Shown: piece by piece, positions 16,697 to 25,514 of the stretch
How positions within the stretch are numbered: the first letter of the stretch is position 1
Layout of the letters: each line of letters starts with the position of its first letter
Source: an uncultured bacterium
GTDB taxonomy: Bacteria; Cyanobacteriota; Vampirovibrionia; Gastranaerophilales; Gastranaerophilaceae
Direction: 5' to 3'
Length of the DNA stretch: 64,000 bases
Assembly: GCA_902776035.1 (NCBI GenBank)
Contig: CACYOO010000001.1
Span: 95,722-159,721 of the forward strand
The notes under the pieces: generated by a model
The model's input: the letters and a program-made list of their open reading frames with translations, nothing else
Told to the model about the DNA's origin: nothing
The model's database searches: none
Translations under genes and position numbers: made by a program

Positions 16697-17036
16697 TGTA
16701 ATCTACCCAGCATTGAGTAACGGATTTTCTTGGTTTTTCTTTTACTTCTTTACGCACTAAAACTGCATAATTGGCATTTACAAAATCAATTTTATTTAAT
16801 TTTTCTAATTTATATTCTTCAGAACCGCAATTATGACAAAAATTATTTACAGGAACAACTTTTCCATGTTTTATGATTGCTTTATGTTTCATTCCACAGC
16901 ATGAACATTTTACTATTATCCATTGATTTTCAATTAATGCACCACAATCAGGACAATATCCAAAATCTTTGTCCATGCCAACGTGTTCATGATTACATTT
17001 TGTACCAAATAAAGCAGAAATAATGTTAAACCCCAT
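16647..17036 (-). CDS. Small zinc-ribbon protein, function unknown
   Basis: A soluble 129-aa protein with three CxxC pairs: CPDC at 28-31, CSCC at 44-47 and CHNC at 67-70. A further C14 and His residues (HEH) lie near the N-terminus. This suggests one or two structural zinc sites of the rubredoxin/zinc-ribbon kind. The start is well supported by GAGAGGT 8 nt before the ATG. The last 16 codons overlap spmB on the opposite strand, so the end of one gene constrains the other. I do not recognise the family. Confidence 0.7.
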   Translation of the reverse strand: MGFNIISALFGTKCNHEHVGMDKDFGYCPDCGALIENQWIIVKCSCCGMKHKAIIKHGKVVPVNNFCHNCGSEEYKLEKLNKIDFVNANYAVLVRKEVKEKPRKSVTQCWVDYTTGKTFSQQQLLPQYQ

Positions 17037-17157
17037 AATAGACCTCTCAATTGCATTTTGTAGAAATTAAATAATGATGTAGATGTCATGTATTTAATGA
17101 TGTTTTTTATAAAGTCAACATTTTTGCAAAAAAATTTTATAAAATTTTTTGAGCAGG

Positions 17158-17186
17158 TTGAAAGTGCTTTGAAAAAAGGGTATAAT
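17158..17186 (+). promoter_or_regulatory. Promoter giving a predicted leaderless mRNA
   Basis: TTGAAA (17158-17163) and TATAAT (17181-17186) are exactly 17 bp apart. The ATG of the next gene begins 6 nt after the -10 box, so the expected transcription start coincides with the start codon. Confidence 0.7.
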
Positions 17187-17192
17187 TTATTT

Positions 17193-18194
17193 ATGGCAAA
17201 AATAAGAAAACTTTTACCTTTTGATACTAAAAAAATAAAAAACATGATTTCTTTTTTAGGTAATGACGAAGCCGAAAAATTTATGCGGCGTGTTCTGGAT
17301 ACATCATGTGATTTATTTCACTATTGGCTGCCTTTAGAAATGAAGTTTAAAACTGAATCTTATGTGCTTGTTGAAAACGGTGAATTGCTTGGAATGATTT
17401 CTGTTAAACCAACTTATGGTAATCCTTATAAACTAAATATTACACGTTTAATGTTTAAAAAAGATTATCTTGCAGCAGGTAAACAGCTTGTTGAATTTAT
17501 ACTTGCAAGATACGGTGCAAAGGGTGTGCAAACTTTTATTGTATCAATTGATGATTCACATGATGAACTTTTAAATTTATTTAATAACGGATGCGGATTT
17601 AGAAATTGTTCTTGTGAACAACTATGGAGAGTTAATTTACAGGATATTCAAGATAATATATCACAACCGAATTTTAGATTATTTAAAAATACTGATGCAC
17701 AAGCTGCTGCAATGCTGTATAATGACACTGTAATTACTCATTTTAAACCGTCTATGTTAAAAACTAAAAATGAATATTTTGATACTCCGTTTAAGGGCTT
17801 AAAAGATGGTCTGGAATGGAATTATGTACAGGAAGATAGAAATTTGCATACATTGGCTGCTTATTTTTCTATTCAAAGTTTAGATTTTACTAATTATATA
17901 ATTGATATAACTTCATCAATTGGAATATCACTTGACTACGATAGTATTTTAAATTTTGCTCAAAATGAAATTAAAAAAAGGGTTAAAAACTATACTATAT
18001 TTGTAAAAACAAAACAGTATACAGAAGATACAAAAATGTTAGAAGAATATTTAAATAACAAGCAATTCAGTTGTGTTCAAACCCAAAATATTCTTGTAAA
18101 AGATTTTTATAAATTAATAAAACAACCGTCAGAATCAAATGAGATTGTTTTATTTGCAGAAACAACAAAGCCCGTTTTTAAAATAAAATACTAA
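17193..18194 (+). CDS. Hypothetical protein with a GNAT-like N-terminal half
   Basis: 333 aa. Residues about 1-175 fit a GNAT acetyltransferase pattern: YVLVENGELLGMISVKP (beta strands), LFKKDYLAAGKQLVEFIL (a position like the acetyl-CoA helix, but without a clear Q/RxxGxG/A motif), VQTFIVSIDDSHDELLNLFNNGCGFR (the usual 'F...GF' end). A second domain of unknown fold follows. The acetyl-CoA loop is poorly conserved, so activity is uncertain. I start at the ATG at 17193 (MAKIRKLL) because a consensus promoter sits immediately upstream; the longer frame starting at 17088 would contain that promoter. Its stop overlaps that of pth (CTAA). Confidence 0.6.
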   Translation: MAKIRKLLPFDTKKIKNMISFLGNDEAEKFMRRVLDTSCDLFHYWLPLEMKFKTESYVLVENGELLGMISVKPTYGNPYKLNITRLMFKKDYLAAGKQLVEFILARYGAKGVQTFIVSIDDSHDELLNLFNNGCGFRNCSCEQLWRVNLQDIQDNISQPNFRLFKNTDAQAAAMLYNDTVITHFKPSMLKTKNEYFDTPFKGLKDGLEWNYVQEDRNLHTLAAYFSIQSLDFTNYIIDITSSIGISLDYDSILNFAQNEIKKRVKNYTIFVKTKQYTEDTKMLEEYLNNKQFSCVQTQNILVKDFYKLIKQPSESNEIVLFAETTKPVFKIKY

Positions 18195-18748
18195 TTAAAT
18201 TTATTTTGAGTTTTTTCAATTCCATTATCAAGATAAAATTTGATAGACTCAACTGCTGTTTTTAAAGTTTCTTTTAATAAAGGAGTTTGTTCAGAAGTAA
18301 AGTTTTGAAGGACAAAAACCTCTGACGGTAAATTTGGTTGAGGCCCTATACCTATTTTTAAACGGTCAAATTTATTTGTTCCTGTATGTTGTATAATGGA
18401 CTTTATTCCGTTATGTCCGCCATCAGAGCCGGATGGTCTATATCTTAAACGTCCCAAATCCAAATTTATATCATCATAAATTACAAGAATATCACTTATA
18501 TCAATTTTGTAATAATTCATTACTTGGCTCAGTGCTTCTCCTGATAAGTTCATATAAGTAGTTGGTTTTATAATAATAATATCATTATTATTATATTTTA
18601 TTTTTGTAAGCATACATTTTAATTTATTTTCAGTTTTAAAACTAAAATTCTCATTAACAGACCAATAATCAACAGCCATAAAACCGGCATTATGTCTTGT
18701 AAAATTATATTTATCTCCGATATTTCCAAGTGCTGTAATAAGTTTCAA
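18191..18748 (-). CDS. pth: Peptidyl-tRNA hydrolase
   Basis: Frees tRNA from peptidyl-tRNA that drops off ribosomes. Typical features are MKLITALGNIGDKYNFTRHN with catalytic His19 (His20 in E. coli numbering), KPTTYMNLSGEAL, the aspartate in YDDINLDLG (about 92-100), and GGHNGIKSI. The length of 185 aa is standard. The start codon is TTG (18748-18746), deduced because translation from it matches the family N-terminus and AAAGGT lies about 9 nt before it. The stop overlaps the convergent gene's stop by 4 nt. Confidence 0.95.
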   Translation of the reverse strand: MKLITALGNIGDKYNFTRHNAGFMAVDYWSVNENFSFKTENKLKCMLTKIKYNNNDIIIIKPTTYMNLSGEALSQVMNYYKIDISDILVIYDDINLDLGRLRYRPSGSDGGHNGIKSIIQHTGTNKFDRLKIGIGPQPNLPSEVFVLQNFTSEQTPLLKETLKTAVESIKFYLDNGIEKTQNKFN

Positions 18749-18908
18749 AATAATATACCTTTGTTTAAAAGTGCTTATAATTATAATTTTAACGCAAATA
18801 AATATTACCGAACGTATTGTCTACCTTTCGCTTAACAAAAAGATAAATAACGTTTATTTTATGATACACAGAAAACTTATTTTGTGAAATTTTAAGGGGA
18901 GATAAGCA

Positions 18909-19496
18909 ATGAAAACACAAAAAGAAAAACAAATAATTACAGAAAAGAGTTCTAAAAAAGTAGGGAATTTTTTAGAAAGAACGGGCTTACATAAAAAAGA
19001 TTTTGCAGAAATGATTGGGGTAACATTATCCTATGTTTACAATTTAATTGATGAAACAATACCTTTTTCAACAAGGAGTACAACTATAGAACGAATTGCA
19101 ACTGTAATGGAAATTTTACCTGAAGAATTTGAAGAATATAAAATTCCTCAAGAACCGATAATGATTGATGAAGCCGTAGATATTATTCGTGATAATATGA
19201 ATAAAAAGGGCTTAAGTGTTGTTAATTTTTTAAAATCGTTTCCACGAAAAAAACGTCTTGATATGGTAGATGTCTTGAGAGGCGCATTACCGTTGCCAAT
19301 TGATTACAAAGATTTGAGTATGATAGGTCAGGTTTTGGATTTATCAAGTGAAGAAACATACGATATATGGGAAAATAGAGTAAAACAGGTTCTTGAAGCA
19401 GGGGGGATGAATATATATTCTAATGCTGCGCTTGTTAATTCTATGTTTGAATGTGCTAAAAAATATATCGATGTAGATTTGGGGAATAAAGAGTAA
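18909..19496 (+). CDS. XRE-like helix-turn-helix regulator
   Basis: 195 aa. The N-terminal region (about 17-75) is a Cro/C1-type HTH: KVGNFLERTGLHKKDFAEMIGV then TLSYVYNLI as the recognition helix, and TIERIATVMEILPEEF. The C-terminal 110 residues are helical and acidic with no known ligand domain. AAGGGGAG is placed 9 nt before the ATG. It is transcribed alone and ends in a strong terminator. The target genes are unknown; no phage genes are nearby, so it is more likely a chromosomal regulator. Confidence 0.8.
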   Translation: MKTQKEKQIITEKSSKKVGNFLERTGLHKKDFAEMIGVTLSYVYNLIDETIPFSTRSTTIERIATVMEILPEEFEEYKIPQEPIMIDEAVDIIRDNMNKKGLSVVNFLKSFPRKKRLDMVDVLRGALPLPIDYKDLSMIGQVLDLSSEETYDIWENRVKQVLEAGGMNIYSNAALVNSMFECAKKYIDVDLGNKE

Positions 19497-19516
19497 AACT
19501 AAATAAAACTAAATAA

Positions 19517-19554
19517 TAAAAAGACTTGTATTAATTTAAATACAAGTCTTTTTT
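19517..19554. terminator. Bidirectional terminator between convergent genes
   Basis: A 12-bp stem, AAGACTTGTATT (19521-19532) with AATACAAGTCTT (19539-19550), flanked by A4 on the left and T6 on the right. It ends both the HTH regulator and the eight-gene minus-strand run that finishes at 19557. Confidence 0.88.
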
Positions 19555-19556
19555 GT

Positions 19557-20870
19557 TTATAAAATTTTTGCGTGTAAATCAAAGTATTTTAAAATTTCAA
19601 TTAAAGAATTAGAATTTCCTATATGACCTGATTTTGAAACTATCCACTGTGCCTTATGGTCGAGTGTTAAAGCAACAGATGGGATAATTTCATCTATTAT
19701 CTGTAATTGATTTGCATTTATAGCATTACAACATTTGTAAGATGTTTCTCCACCTAATATTATAAGTATAGCATCTCTTTGTTCAGTTACAATTCTTGTT
19801 AAATCTGCTAAAAATACAGAAACATGTTCAAGTAACTTAACTTTTGTCATATCTGTATTTAATGAATCATCAGAAAAACCGTCAAATTCATTAACTAGCT
19901 TAGATGCATTTATAACTACAACATTATTATCTTTTAAATTATTTAATATTCTATCTGTTAATTCATTATTTACACCTGATAATACAGTGTTTATATCAAG
20001 TTCAACGAAATAAGTATTTTCATAATCATCTGATGCCTCTAAGACTTCTAATTGAGTAATAGTTGTCTTAGTTCCTGTTCCTGATAAAATTAACTTTGGT
20101 AATTCCGGTATATATTTTGTAATCAATTGATTTTCAGTTTGAGGTAACCAAACATTTCCTAATACTTGAGCCGTTGCTGTTGTTCCTGATGGTAAAAATT
20201 CATATTCGGATTTTTTACAAGCAAGTATAATTTGTTCTATATCTGTAATGGAAACGGCATCTGCTATTATAAGTTTTTTCCCTTGTCGAACAAATTCATT
20301 CAATTTTTGTATAATCGGCCCTGCACCTTTCATAACTGTTTGTAAGTCAAGTGATGCAACTATGTCAGAATTTTCTAAACCAATTTGTTTTTTTACCATT
20401 GTAGGTACATGTGATTCAAATAATGGATTAAAATTATCTCTTGCTATTTCAGTACGCTCTATAGGTATTCCTCTAACAAGCTGATAACCGCCTACTGTAA
20501 TTCTGTTTTCAGCAGGATATGCAGGAATGATTATTGAGGCATCCCATTGTAATTCCTCCAGCATTGCTAATGTTTCTACACCTATATTTCCGTTTAATGT
20601 AGAATCAATTTTTTTAAAGAAAAAGTCAGGATTAATTTGTTCAACAAAACGCTGAACAGCTTTTTTTACTTCTTCAATTGCAAAATCTCTGTCTTTGTTT
20701 CTTGTAGCTGTTGATATAGCCCAAACTTTAGTATTTTTTACATTTTGCGGACTACTGTTAAAATCAAGTAATATTTGAGAATTTGCACCTCTCAAGTGAA
20801 ATTGTAATGCTGCCTCATTTGCATCTGTTAAATCATCCGCAATTATACCTATTGTATCTGAAATAATCAT
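19557..20870 (-). CDS. Four-carbon acid sugar kinase family protein (DUF1537)
   Basis: The family phosphorylates four-carbon acid sugars such as threonate or erythronate; some members act on other substrates. The N-terminal motif GIIADDLTDANEAALQF matches the ADDLTGA-type motif of the family, with D in place of the usual G. KKIDSTLNGNIG (near 97-108) is the conserved substrate loop. The C-terminal nucleotide-binding domain has ILSGTGTKTTITQL and ILGGETSYKC. The length of 437 aa is typical. No companion dehydrogenase or aldolase is adjacent, so the substrate cannot be inferred. It lies 17 bp after ssb, with a terminator directly behind it. Confidence 0.85.
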   Translation of the reverse strand: MIISDTIGIIADDLTDANEAALQFHLRGANSQILLDFNSSPQNVKNTKVWAISTATRNKDRDFAIEEVKKAVQRFVEQINPDFFFKKIDSTLNGNIGVETLAMLEELQWDASIIIPAYPAENRITVGGYQLVRGIPIERTEIARDNFNPLFESHVPTMVKKQIGLENSDIVASLDLQTVMKGAGPIIQKLNEFVRQGKKLIIADAVSITDIEQIILACKKSEYEFLPSGTTATAQVLGNVWLPQTENQLITKYIPELPKLILSGTGTKTTITQLEVLEASDDYENTYFVELDINTVLSGVNNELTDRILNNLKDNNVVVINASKLVNEFDGFSDDSLNTDMTKVKLLEHVSVFLADLTRIVTEQRDAILIILGGETSYKCCNAINANQLQIIDEIIPSVALTLDHKAQWIVSKSGHIGNSNSLIEILKYFDLHAKIL

Positions 20871-20887
20871 AATTATTTTCTCATATT

Positions 20888-21238
20888 TTAAAACTGATGT
20901 TCTACACTTTGCATATCATCACGTTTTGAACCTAAAAATCTTATATTATTGGCTATTATAAAATATTTTTCTCTTTCTTCTCCTGTTGTGTTATCTTTCC
21001 ATTTGTTAGATGAAATTCTGCCTTCAACACCTAACAATGTTCCTTTTTTTACATATTCTCCTGCAATTTCTGCAAGTTTATCCCAAACATCAACATTAAA
21101 CCAATCGGTTACTTCAGATTGTGTTTTCGCATCCCAGCGATTACTTGCAATAGAAAAACTTGTTTTTATTTTTCCTGATTCAAAATATCTTATATCTGCA
21201 TCCTGACCAACTCTGCCTACAATTACAACCGAATTCAT
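20888..21238 (-). CDS. ssb: Single-stranded DNA-binding protein (short form)
   Basis: An OB-fold protein that coats single-stranded DNA. The start MNSVVIVGRVGQDADIRYFESG, the SIASNRWD segment, DWFNVDVWDKLAEIAGEYVKKG and GTLLGVEGRI are all canonical. It has only 116 aa and ends ...MQSVEHQF. It lacks the long Gly/Gln-rich linker and the acidic DDDIPF-type tip by which SSB normally recruits repair proteins. It may be a secondary SSB or a lineage-specific short form. AAGGA precedes the ATG. Confidence 0.92.
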   Translation of the reverse strand: MNSVVIVGRVGQDADIRYFESGKIKTSFSIASNRWDAKTQSEVTDWFNVDVWDKLAEIAGEYVKKGTLLGVEGRISSNKWKDNTTGEEREKYFIIANNIRFLGSKRDDMQSVEHQF

Positions 21239-21271
21239 ATCTTTTTCCTTATTAAACTTTACAAATCTATT

Positions 21272-21955
21272 CTAGCACGGATTTGAAATTTTTGACATAC
21301 AATTTTCAAATCCCGTATTTTTACATATTTCATTACACCATAAATCTACTATTTCGTCTGTATCAAGTTCATATGATATTGGTTTTCCAATTACCACTTT
21401 AATATTTTTTTCAAAAAAATGTTTTGCATAACCATCAAAGCCAACAACAGAAACCGGTATTATATCTGCCTTAGCATGCTTTGCAATTACAACAAAACCG
21501 GGTTTTATATTTTCTATTTTTTTATTTTTTCTTGTACCGCCTTCAGGAAATATACCTAAAGCCCATTTTGTTTTAAAAATATCTCGTACTGTCTTAAATG
21601 TAGAAATTTCCGGCTTTTCCCTATCTACTGCAAATGCACCTAAGCGTTTTATTAGCTCACTTCTTTTATCATCAGGCATAAAAAGTTCTTTTTTTGCCAT
21701 ATATGCAATAGGCATATTTACTGCGGATGAAACAAAAGGCGGATCCATTTCCGATACATGATTTGGTGCAAATATCAGTTTTCCCTTTTTAGGGATATTT
21801 TCTCTACCTTCTACTTTTATGTTGTACTTAAATTTTGTAACAAAATTCACAACAACCCATACAAACAACATGTGAAATGCTGTCTGCCAAAATCCGTATT
21901 CATTTGTATAACGCCTTGAATAGCTGCGTTCTTTTTCTGTTTCTTTTTCTTTCAT
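21272..21955 (-). CDS. 1-acyl-sn-glycerol-3-phosphate acyltransferase-like protein (PlsC family)
   Basis: 227 aa. The acyltransferase motifs are present: NHVSEMDP (HX4D, near 66-73) and FPEGGTRKN (near 138-146), plus the PV segment IIPVSVVGF. It probably acylates lysophosphatidic acid or a related lysolipid at the cytoplasmic membrane; an N-terminal hydrophobic stretch (AFHMLFVWVVVNFV) fits peripheral or single-pass attachment. A second paralogue lies 8 bp upstream, so two specificities or steps are likely. The donor is plausibly acyl-ACP. Confidence 0.88.
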   Translation of the reverse strand: MKEKETEKERSYSRRYTNEYGFWQTAFHMLFVWVVVNFVTKFKYNIKVEGRENIPKKGKLIFAPNHVSEMDPPFVSSAVNMPIAYMAKKELFMPDDKRSELIKRLGAFAVDREKPEISTFKTVRDIFKTKWALGIFPEGGTRKNKKIENIKPGFVVIAKHAKADIIPVSVVGFDGYAKHFFEKNIKVVIGKPISYELDTDEIVDLWCNEICKNTGFENCMSKISNPC

Positions 21956-21963
21956 ATAATGTA

Positions 21964-22626
21964 CTAATTTGCCTGATTAGGAATATACTTAAAGCCGGTT
22001 AAATTTTGAATGGCTTCACCCCATTCTTGAACAACTTTATTCAAATCTTCACTATATGGTATCATTTCACCTATTTTAACTTTAATTTTACCGCTAAAAG
22101 GACACCATTTTATATTTTCTGAACCAACAATACCTACAGGTAGAATATTGCATTTAGTTGTTCTTGCAAGTCCTGCAAATCCTTTATGAATATTTTCTAT
22201 TACACCGCTTTGTTCTCTTGTGCCTTGTGGAAATAAACCAAGAACCCAATTAGTATTTTTTACTTCTAATGCAGTCTTTATTGTTGATATATCAAGTTTT
22301 TCTCGGTTAACAGGAAATGCACCCTGCCAATCCATAAATATTTTCATTATCCATTTCTCAAAAAGCTCTTTTTTTGCCATAAATGCAACCGGCTTTGGTA
22401 ATATATAACTCAATATATATGGATCTAAAACTGAAAGATGATTTCCGCAAACAATAAACTTGCAATCTTTAGGAATATTTTCTTTTCCTTCTACTTCTAT
22501 TTTGTATATAAATTTAAATTGTAATCCATAAATTACTTTTGATACAAAATGCTGAAAAAATCTTCTCCATAAGTTAAAATTTTTTGCAGTTCTTCTTACT
22601 ATATCAACTTTTTTACTATTTTTCAT
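21964..22626 (-). CDS. 1-acyl-sn-glycerol-3-phosphate acyltransferase-like protein (PlsC family), paralogue
   Basis: 220 aa, clearly related to the next gene. The motifs are NHLSVLDP (HX4D) and FPQGTRE, both needed for catalysis and glycerol-phosphate binding, and ILPVGIVGS. The shared sequence IEVEGKENIPK/IKVEGRENIPK shows tandem duplication. GAGGGG is placed before the ATG. Either this gene or its neighbour could be the main PlsC; sequence alone does not decide. Confidence 0.88.
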   Translation of the reverse strand: MKNSKKVDIVRRTAKNFNLWRRFFQHFVSKVIYGLQFKFIYKIEVEGKENIPKDCKFIVCGNHLSVLDPYILSYILPKPVAFMAKKELFEKWIMKIFMDWQGAFPVNREKLDISTIKTALEVKNTNWVLGLFPQGTREQSGVIENIHKGFAGLARTTKCNILPVGIVGSENIKWCPFSGKIKVKIGEMIPYSEDLNKVVQEWGEAIQNLTGFKYIPNQAN

Positions 22627-22674
22627 AAAAATCCCCTCAATATCAATAATACTAAAGACATTGTAAAATGTAAA

Positions 22675-23496
22675 TTATTTATCCCATTTTTGAACTGAAT
22701 ATTTTTCATAAGGAATAGGTTGAGTTATTCGTGTATATTTTTCATCTTTTTCGCCAAATAACATTACATATCCTAATTCATGTGTTTTAGGTATACCAAG
22801 TTTTTTTCTTACATCAGGAAACAATCTGAATATTCCATCTGCATAACCGCACCAACATGTTCCTAATCCCATTGATTGTGCGTATAACTCAAAATAACTT
22901 AGGGCAATCACATAATCAATTTTTTTACAAACTGATTTTTTATCGAAAGATACAGCAACAATATGCGGTGCGTCAAAAAATATTGGACTTTTTCCGTTTT
23001 CTATCTGTTTAACTAATTTTGTTGCGATTGCCGGCTTAAAAGGTATGAATTTTATAAATTTAACAAATTTTTCATAAACATGTTTTCTAAAATCATCCAT
23101 TACCTCAACATCATCAATAAATGAAAAATACAAACCTCTGCAATTTACCCCTGTAGGAGTATAATCAAGCATTTCTTTTAATTTATCAAGTTTTTCTTTA
23201 GATACATTTTCGTGTTTATAATGCCTGCAACTTCTTCTGGATTTTATTACATTTAATAAATCTTCGCTGTTTATATTAAAACCTTCAAGAGCAGAATTAT
23301 CAGGATTTTTATTCAAAATAGAAATTGCACCAACAGGACAAACAGCCATACAATGTTGACATTTTAAGCATACTTTCTCATTATAAATTTTAGGAACATT
23401 ATTTTTTATTTTAATAATATGCTGCGGACAGCATTTGACACACTGCCCGCAATTTACACATTTATTTTCATCAACAGTAAAATTTAATTTATTCAT
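22675..23496 (-). CDS. Nitroreductase-family protein with an N-terminal 2[4Fe-4S] ferredoxin domain
   Basis: 273 aa. Residues 13-54 carry two ferredoxin-type clusters (CVNCGQCVKCCP and CLKCQHCMAVCP). The rest is an FMN-binding nitroreductase domain starting RRSCRHYKHENVSKEKL with the substrate-channel segments TPTGVNCRGL and GTCWCGYADG. The fusion suggests electrons enter through the Fe-S clusters rather than only from NAD(P)H. The substrate is unknown; such proteins are common in anaerobes. GAGG precedes the ATG and yggT lies 8 bp upstream. Confidence 0.88.
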   Translation of the reverse strand: MNKLNFTVDENKCVNCGQCVKCCPQHIIKIKNNVPKIYNEKVCLKCQHCMAVCPVGAISILNKNPDNSALEGFNINSEDLLNVIKSRRSCRHYKHENVSKEKLDKLKEMLDYTPTGVNCRGLYFSFIDDVEVMDDFRKHVYEKFVKFIKFIPFKPAIATKLVKQIENGKSPIFFDAPHIVAVSFDKKSVCKKIDYVIALSYFELYAQSMGLGTCWCGYADGIFRLFPDVRKKLGIPKTHELGYVMLFGEKDEKYTRITQPIPYEKYSVQKWDK

Positions 23497-23504
23497 TATT
23501 TACC

Positions 23505-23753
23505 TCATAATAGTACATTCATAATTGATTGCAGAATATTTAAAACTAAAAGTGCAATGATAGGAGAAAAATCTAAACCGCCAAATGGAGGTATAAATGC
23601 CCTGAAGAAATTTAAATAGGGATCTGTTATATCACGCATTAATTTCATAGGTTGAGCATCCCAATCAATTGTTGGTATCCAGGTTAAAAATATTCTTATA
23701 ATTATTATGAGATAATATATATAGAATAAATCATTTACTATATGTTCTATCAT
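23505..23753 (-). CDS. YggT family membrane protein
   Basis: An 82-aa protein with two membrane helices. It has the family motif LTWIP near 22-26 and DPYLNFFRAFIPPFGGLDFSPIIALLVL toward the C-terminus (DPYL...PP.GG.D.SPI is diagnostic). In cyanobacteria and plastids the homologous Ycf19/CCB3 group acts in membrane protein or thylakoid organisation; here the role is unknown. It is a single-copy member within the eight-gene minus-strand run. Confidence 0.88.
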   Translation of the reverse strand: MIEHIVNDLFYIYYLIIIIRIFLTWIPTIDWDAQPMKLMRDITDPYLNFFRAFIPPFGGLDFSPIIALLVLNILQSIMNVLL

Positions 23754-23774
23754 TTTGATTATTACTCCGATAAA

Positions 23775-24578
23775 TTACATTTGAGAATTTTTTGAAGTAT
23801 TTGCACAATCGCAGTGAACTCTTTCATCAGGAATACTTTCGATAAGTCGGAATAATAGAGTTTTAACTTTTTCTAAATTTTCATCAAATACTCTGCAAAC
23901 TTCATGGTGTGAAACAGGTGGAACATCACCAACTAAACCACAGTCATGATCTGTTATAAGAGAAATATTTAACGGACACATATCTAATTCTCTAACAAGA
24001 TAATTTTCAGGGAATGCAGTCATACCTATAACATCCCAACCTTGGTTTGTAAAGAATTTAGATTCAGCTTTTGTTGAAAATCTAGGACCGTTAATAACAG
24101 TCATTGTTCCTGTTTCATGAATTTTAATACCCATTTTTTTACCTATATCAATAACCAATTCTCTTAATTCAGGACAATATAAGTCTGTAGGTGATGGATG
24201 GTGAATAACAGGGCCTTCAAAGAATGTTGATTTTCTGCCGTCTGTCCAATCTACAAATTGATCACAAATAACAAAATCACCAGGATTAATATGTTTTTGT
24301 AAACTTCCGCATGCACAAGGTGAAATTACTCTTTCACAGCCAACATATTTCATTGCCCAAACATTAGCACGATAATTAAGTAAATGTGGTAGAATAGTAT
24401 GATTTCTGCCATGTCTTGGCATAAATGCAACACTTTTATTACCTATTTTACCTATCATAAGGTTATCACTAGGCATACCATAAGGAGTTTCTACACGTAC
24501 TTCCTCTATATTATCAAGGAATTTGTAAAATCCTGAGCCGCCAAATACTCCAATCGTTGCTAAATGTTTTTGTTCCAT
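23775..24578 (-). CDS. mtnP: S-methyl-5'-thioadenosine phosphorylase
   Basis: Splits 5'-methylthioadenosine with phosphate into adenine and methylthioribose-1-phosphate. The motifs are GVFGGSGFYKF (phosphate loop), RHGRNHTILPH, RANVWAMK, and GTMTVINGPRFSTKAES (the substrate region). D219-T-like residues in ITDHDCGLV mark the nucleobase pocket of MTAP rather than PNP. The length of 267 aa is normal. It complements SpeD, whose pathway makes methylthioadenosine. AAGGA is placed before the ATG. Other methionine-salvage genes are not in the window. Confidence 0.93.
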   Translation of the reverse strand: MEQKHLATIGVFGGSGFYKFLDNIEEVRVETPYGMPSDNLMIGKIGNKSVAFMPRHGRNHTILPHLLNYRANVWAMKYVGCERVISPCACGSLQKHINPGDFVICDQFVDWTDGRKSTFFEGPVIHHPSPTDLYCPELRELVIDIGKKMGIKIHETGTMTVINGPRFSTKAESKFFTNQGWDVIGMTAFPENYLVRELDMCPLNISLITDHDCGLVGDVPPVSHHEVCRVFDENLEKVKTLLFRLIESIPDERVHCDCANTSKNSQM

Positions 24579-24611
24579 TGTTTAATTTTCCTTTCTTTTA
24601 AAAATATATTT

Positions 24612-25412
24612 TTAGTTTGTTGTATCTTCATTTGTATCTAAGAAATGATTATTAAGTAAATATTGCCTTTGATTATGACCTGTTACTGTTTGAAAATTAT
24701 CAGGTATTTCTATTGTACCATCAGTATAAACCTTGAATAAAAATGTATCAGGTATAATTTTATCAGAACAAGGTGTAGCTGTTACAGTTAAATCAGAAGA
24801 ATTTGACTCAGCTGTCCATGCAGTAATATTAGGACAATTAGGGTTTTTATCGGTACCGTTAACATCTATTTTTACAACTGCATAACCTAAACCATAAGGA
24901 ACACTCAAGTTCTTTTTAGGTTCTTTACCGTCATTTACCTTTCTTTCTGTTGTATTACTTGCAAGATTATTTGTTAAATGAAAATTATCAATATACCAAT
25001 AACTTCTATCTTTTGCAGTAAAAACATATTTGCCGTTAGTTTCATCATTTGTTGTTTGAACGCTTCCTGCAGTTCTTTCTTTTAATTGTTTAGCAAATTT
25101 ATTTTTAACTAAATTATTTACACTATTTTGCATTATATAAGGATTTGAAAAACCAAGCATAACAGCTTCGCCTGTTCTTGAATTTACAACTTCCATATCA
25201 CCATCATACAATGATACATGCGGATATACATTTTCATCAGCTTGCATATCAGTTATAGTTTTAGAAAAGTGTTCATAGATTTTTTTAAAACGTAACCGGC
25301 TTTCATTAACATTAACATTTTTCAAACCATTAGCTGCAACTGCAGAGATAACACCAATAACTGCCATTGCTAAAAGTATTTCTATCAAAGTAAATGCAGT
25401 AAATTTTTTCAT
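24612..25412 (-). CDS. Prepilin-like protein
   Basis: 266 aa. The leader MKKFTA is followed by FTLIEILLAMAVIGVISAVAA, a class III prepilin signal with Glu at +5. After the N-terminal helix the protein is a large secreted domain with a Thr/Asn-rich region and few cysteines, unlike the other pilin in the window (13853). AAGGAG lies just before the ATG. It is the first gene of the eight-gene minus-strand run and likely supplies the promoter region shared with the divergent mgtE. No pilus motor is nearby. Confidence 0.86.
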   Translation of the reverse strand: MKKFTAFTLIEILLAMAVIGVISAVAANGLKNVNVNESRLRFKKIYEHFSKTITDMQADENVYPHVSLYDGDMEVVNSRTGEAVMLGFSNPYIMQNSVNNLVKNKFAKQLKERTAGSVQTTNDETNGKYVFTAKDRSYWYIDNFHLTNNLASNTTERKVNDGKEPKKNLSVPYGLGYAVVKIDVNGTDKNPNCPNITAWTAESNSSDLTVTATPCSDKIIPDTFLFKVYTDGTIEIPDNFQTVTGHNQRQYLLNNHFLDTNEDTTN

Positions 25413-25514
25413 TTATAACTCCTTGTACGGTATTATATCAAAAATAAATTTATAGTACAAGAATATTTCATAATATTTATAATCTTGGATAAATATTTAT
25501 GATATTATAAAAGT

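Noticed and set aside
17088..17192. Longer start of the GNAT-like gene
   Set aside because: The extra 35 residues lie over a consensus promoter; the ATG at 17193 is better placed.
25503..25508. Full promoter for mgtE
   Set aside because: TATTAT lies 6 nt before the ATG, but no -35 box is at the right distance; kept only as a weak leaderless candidate.
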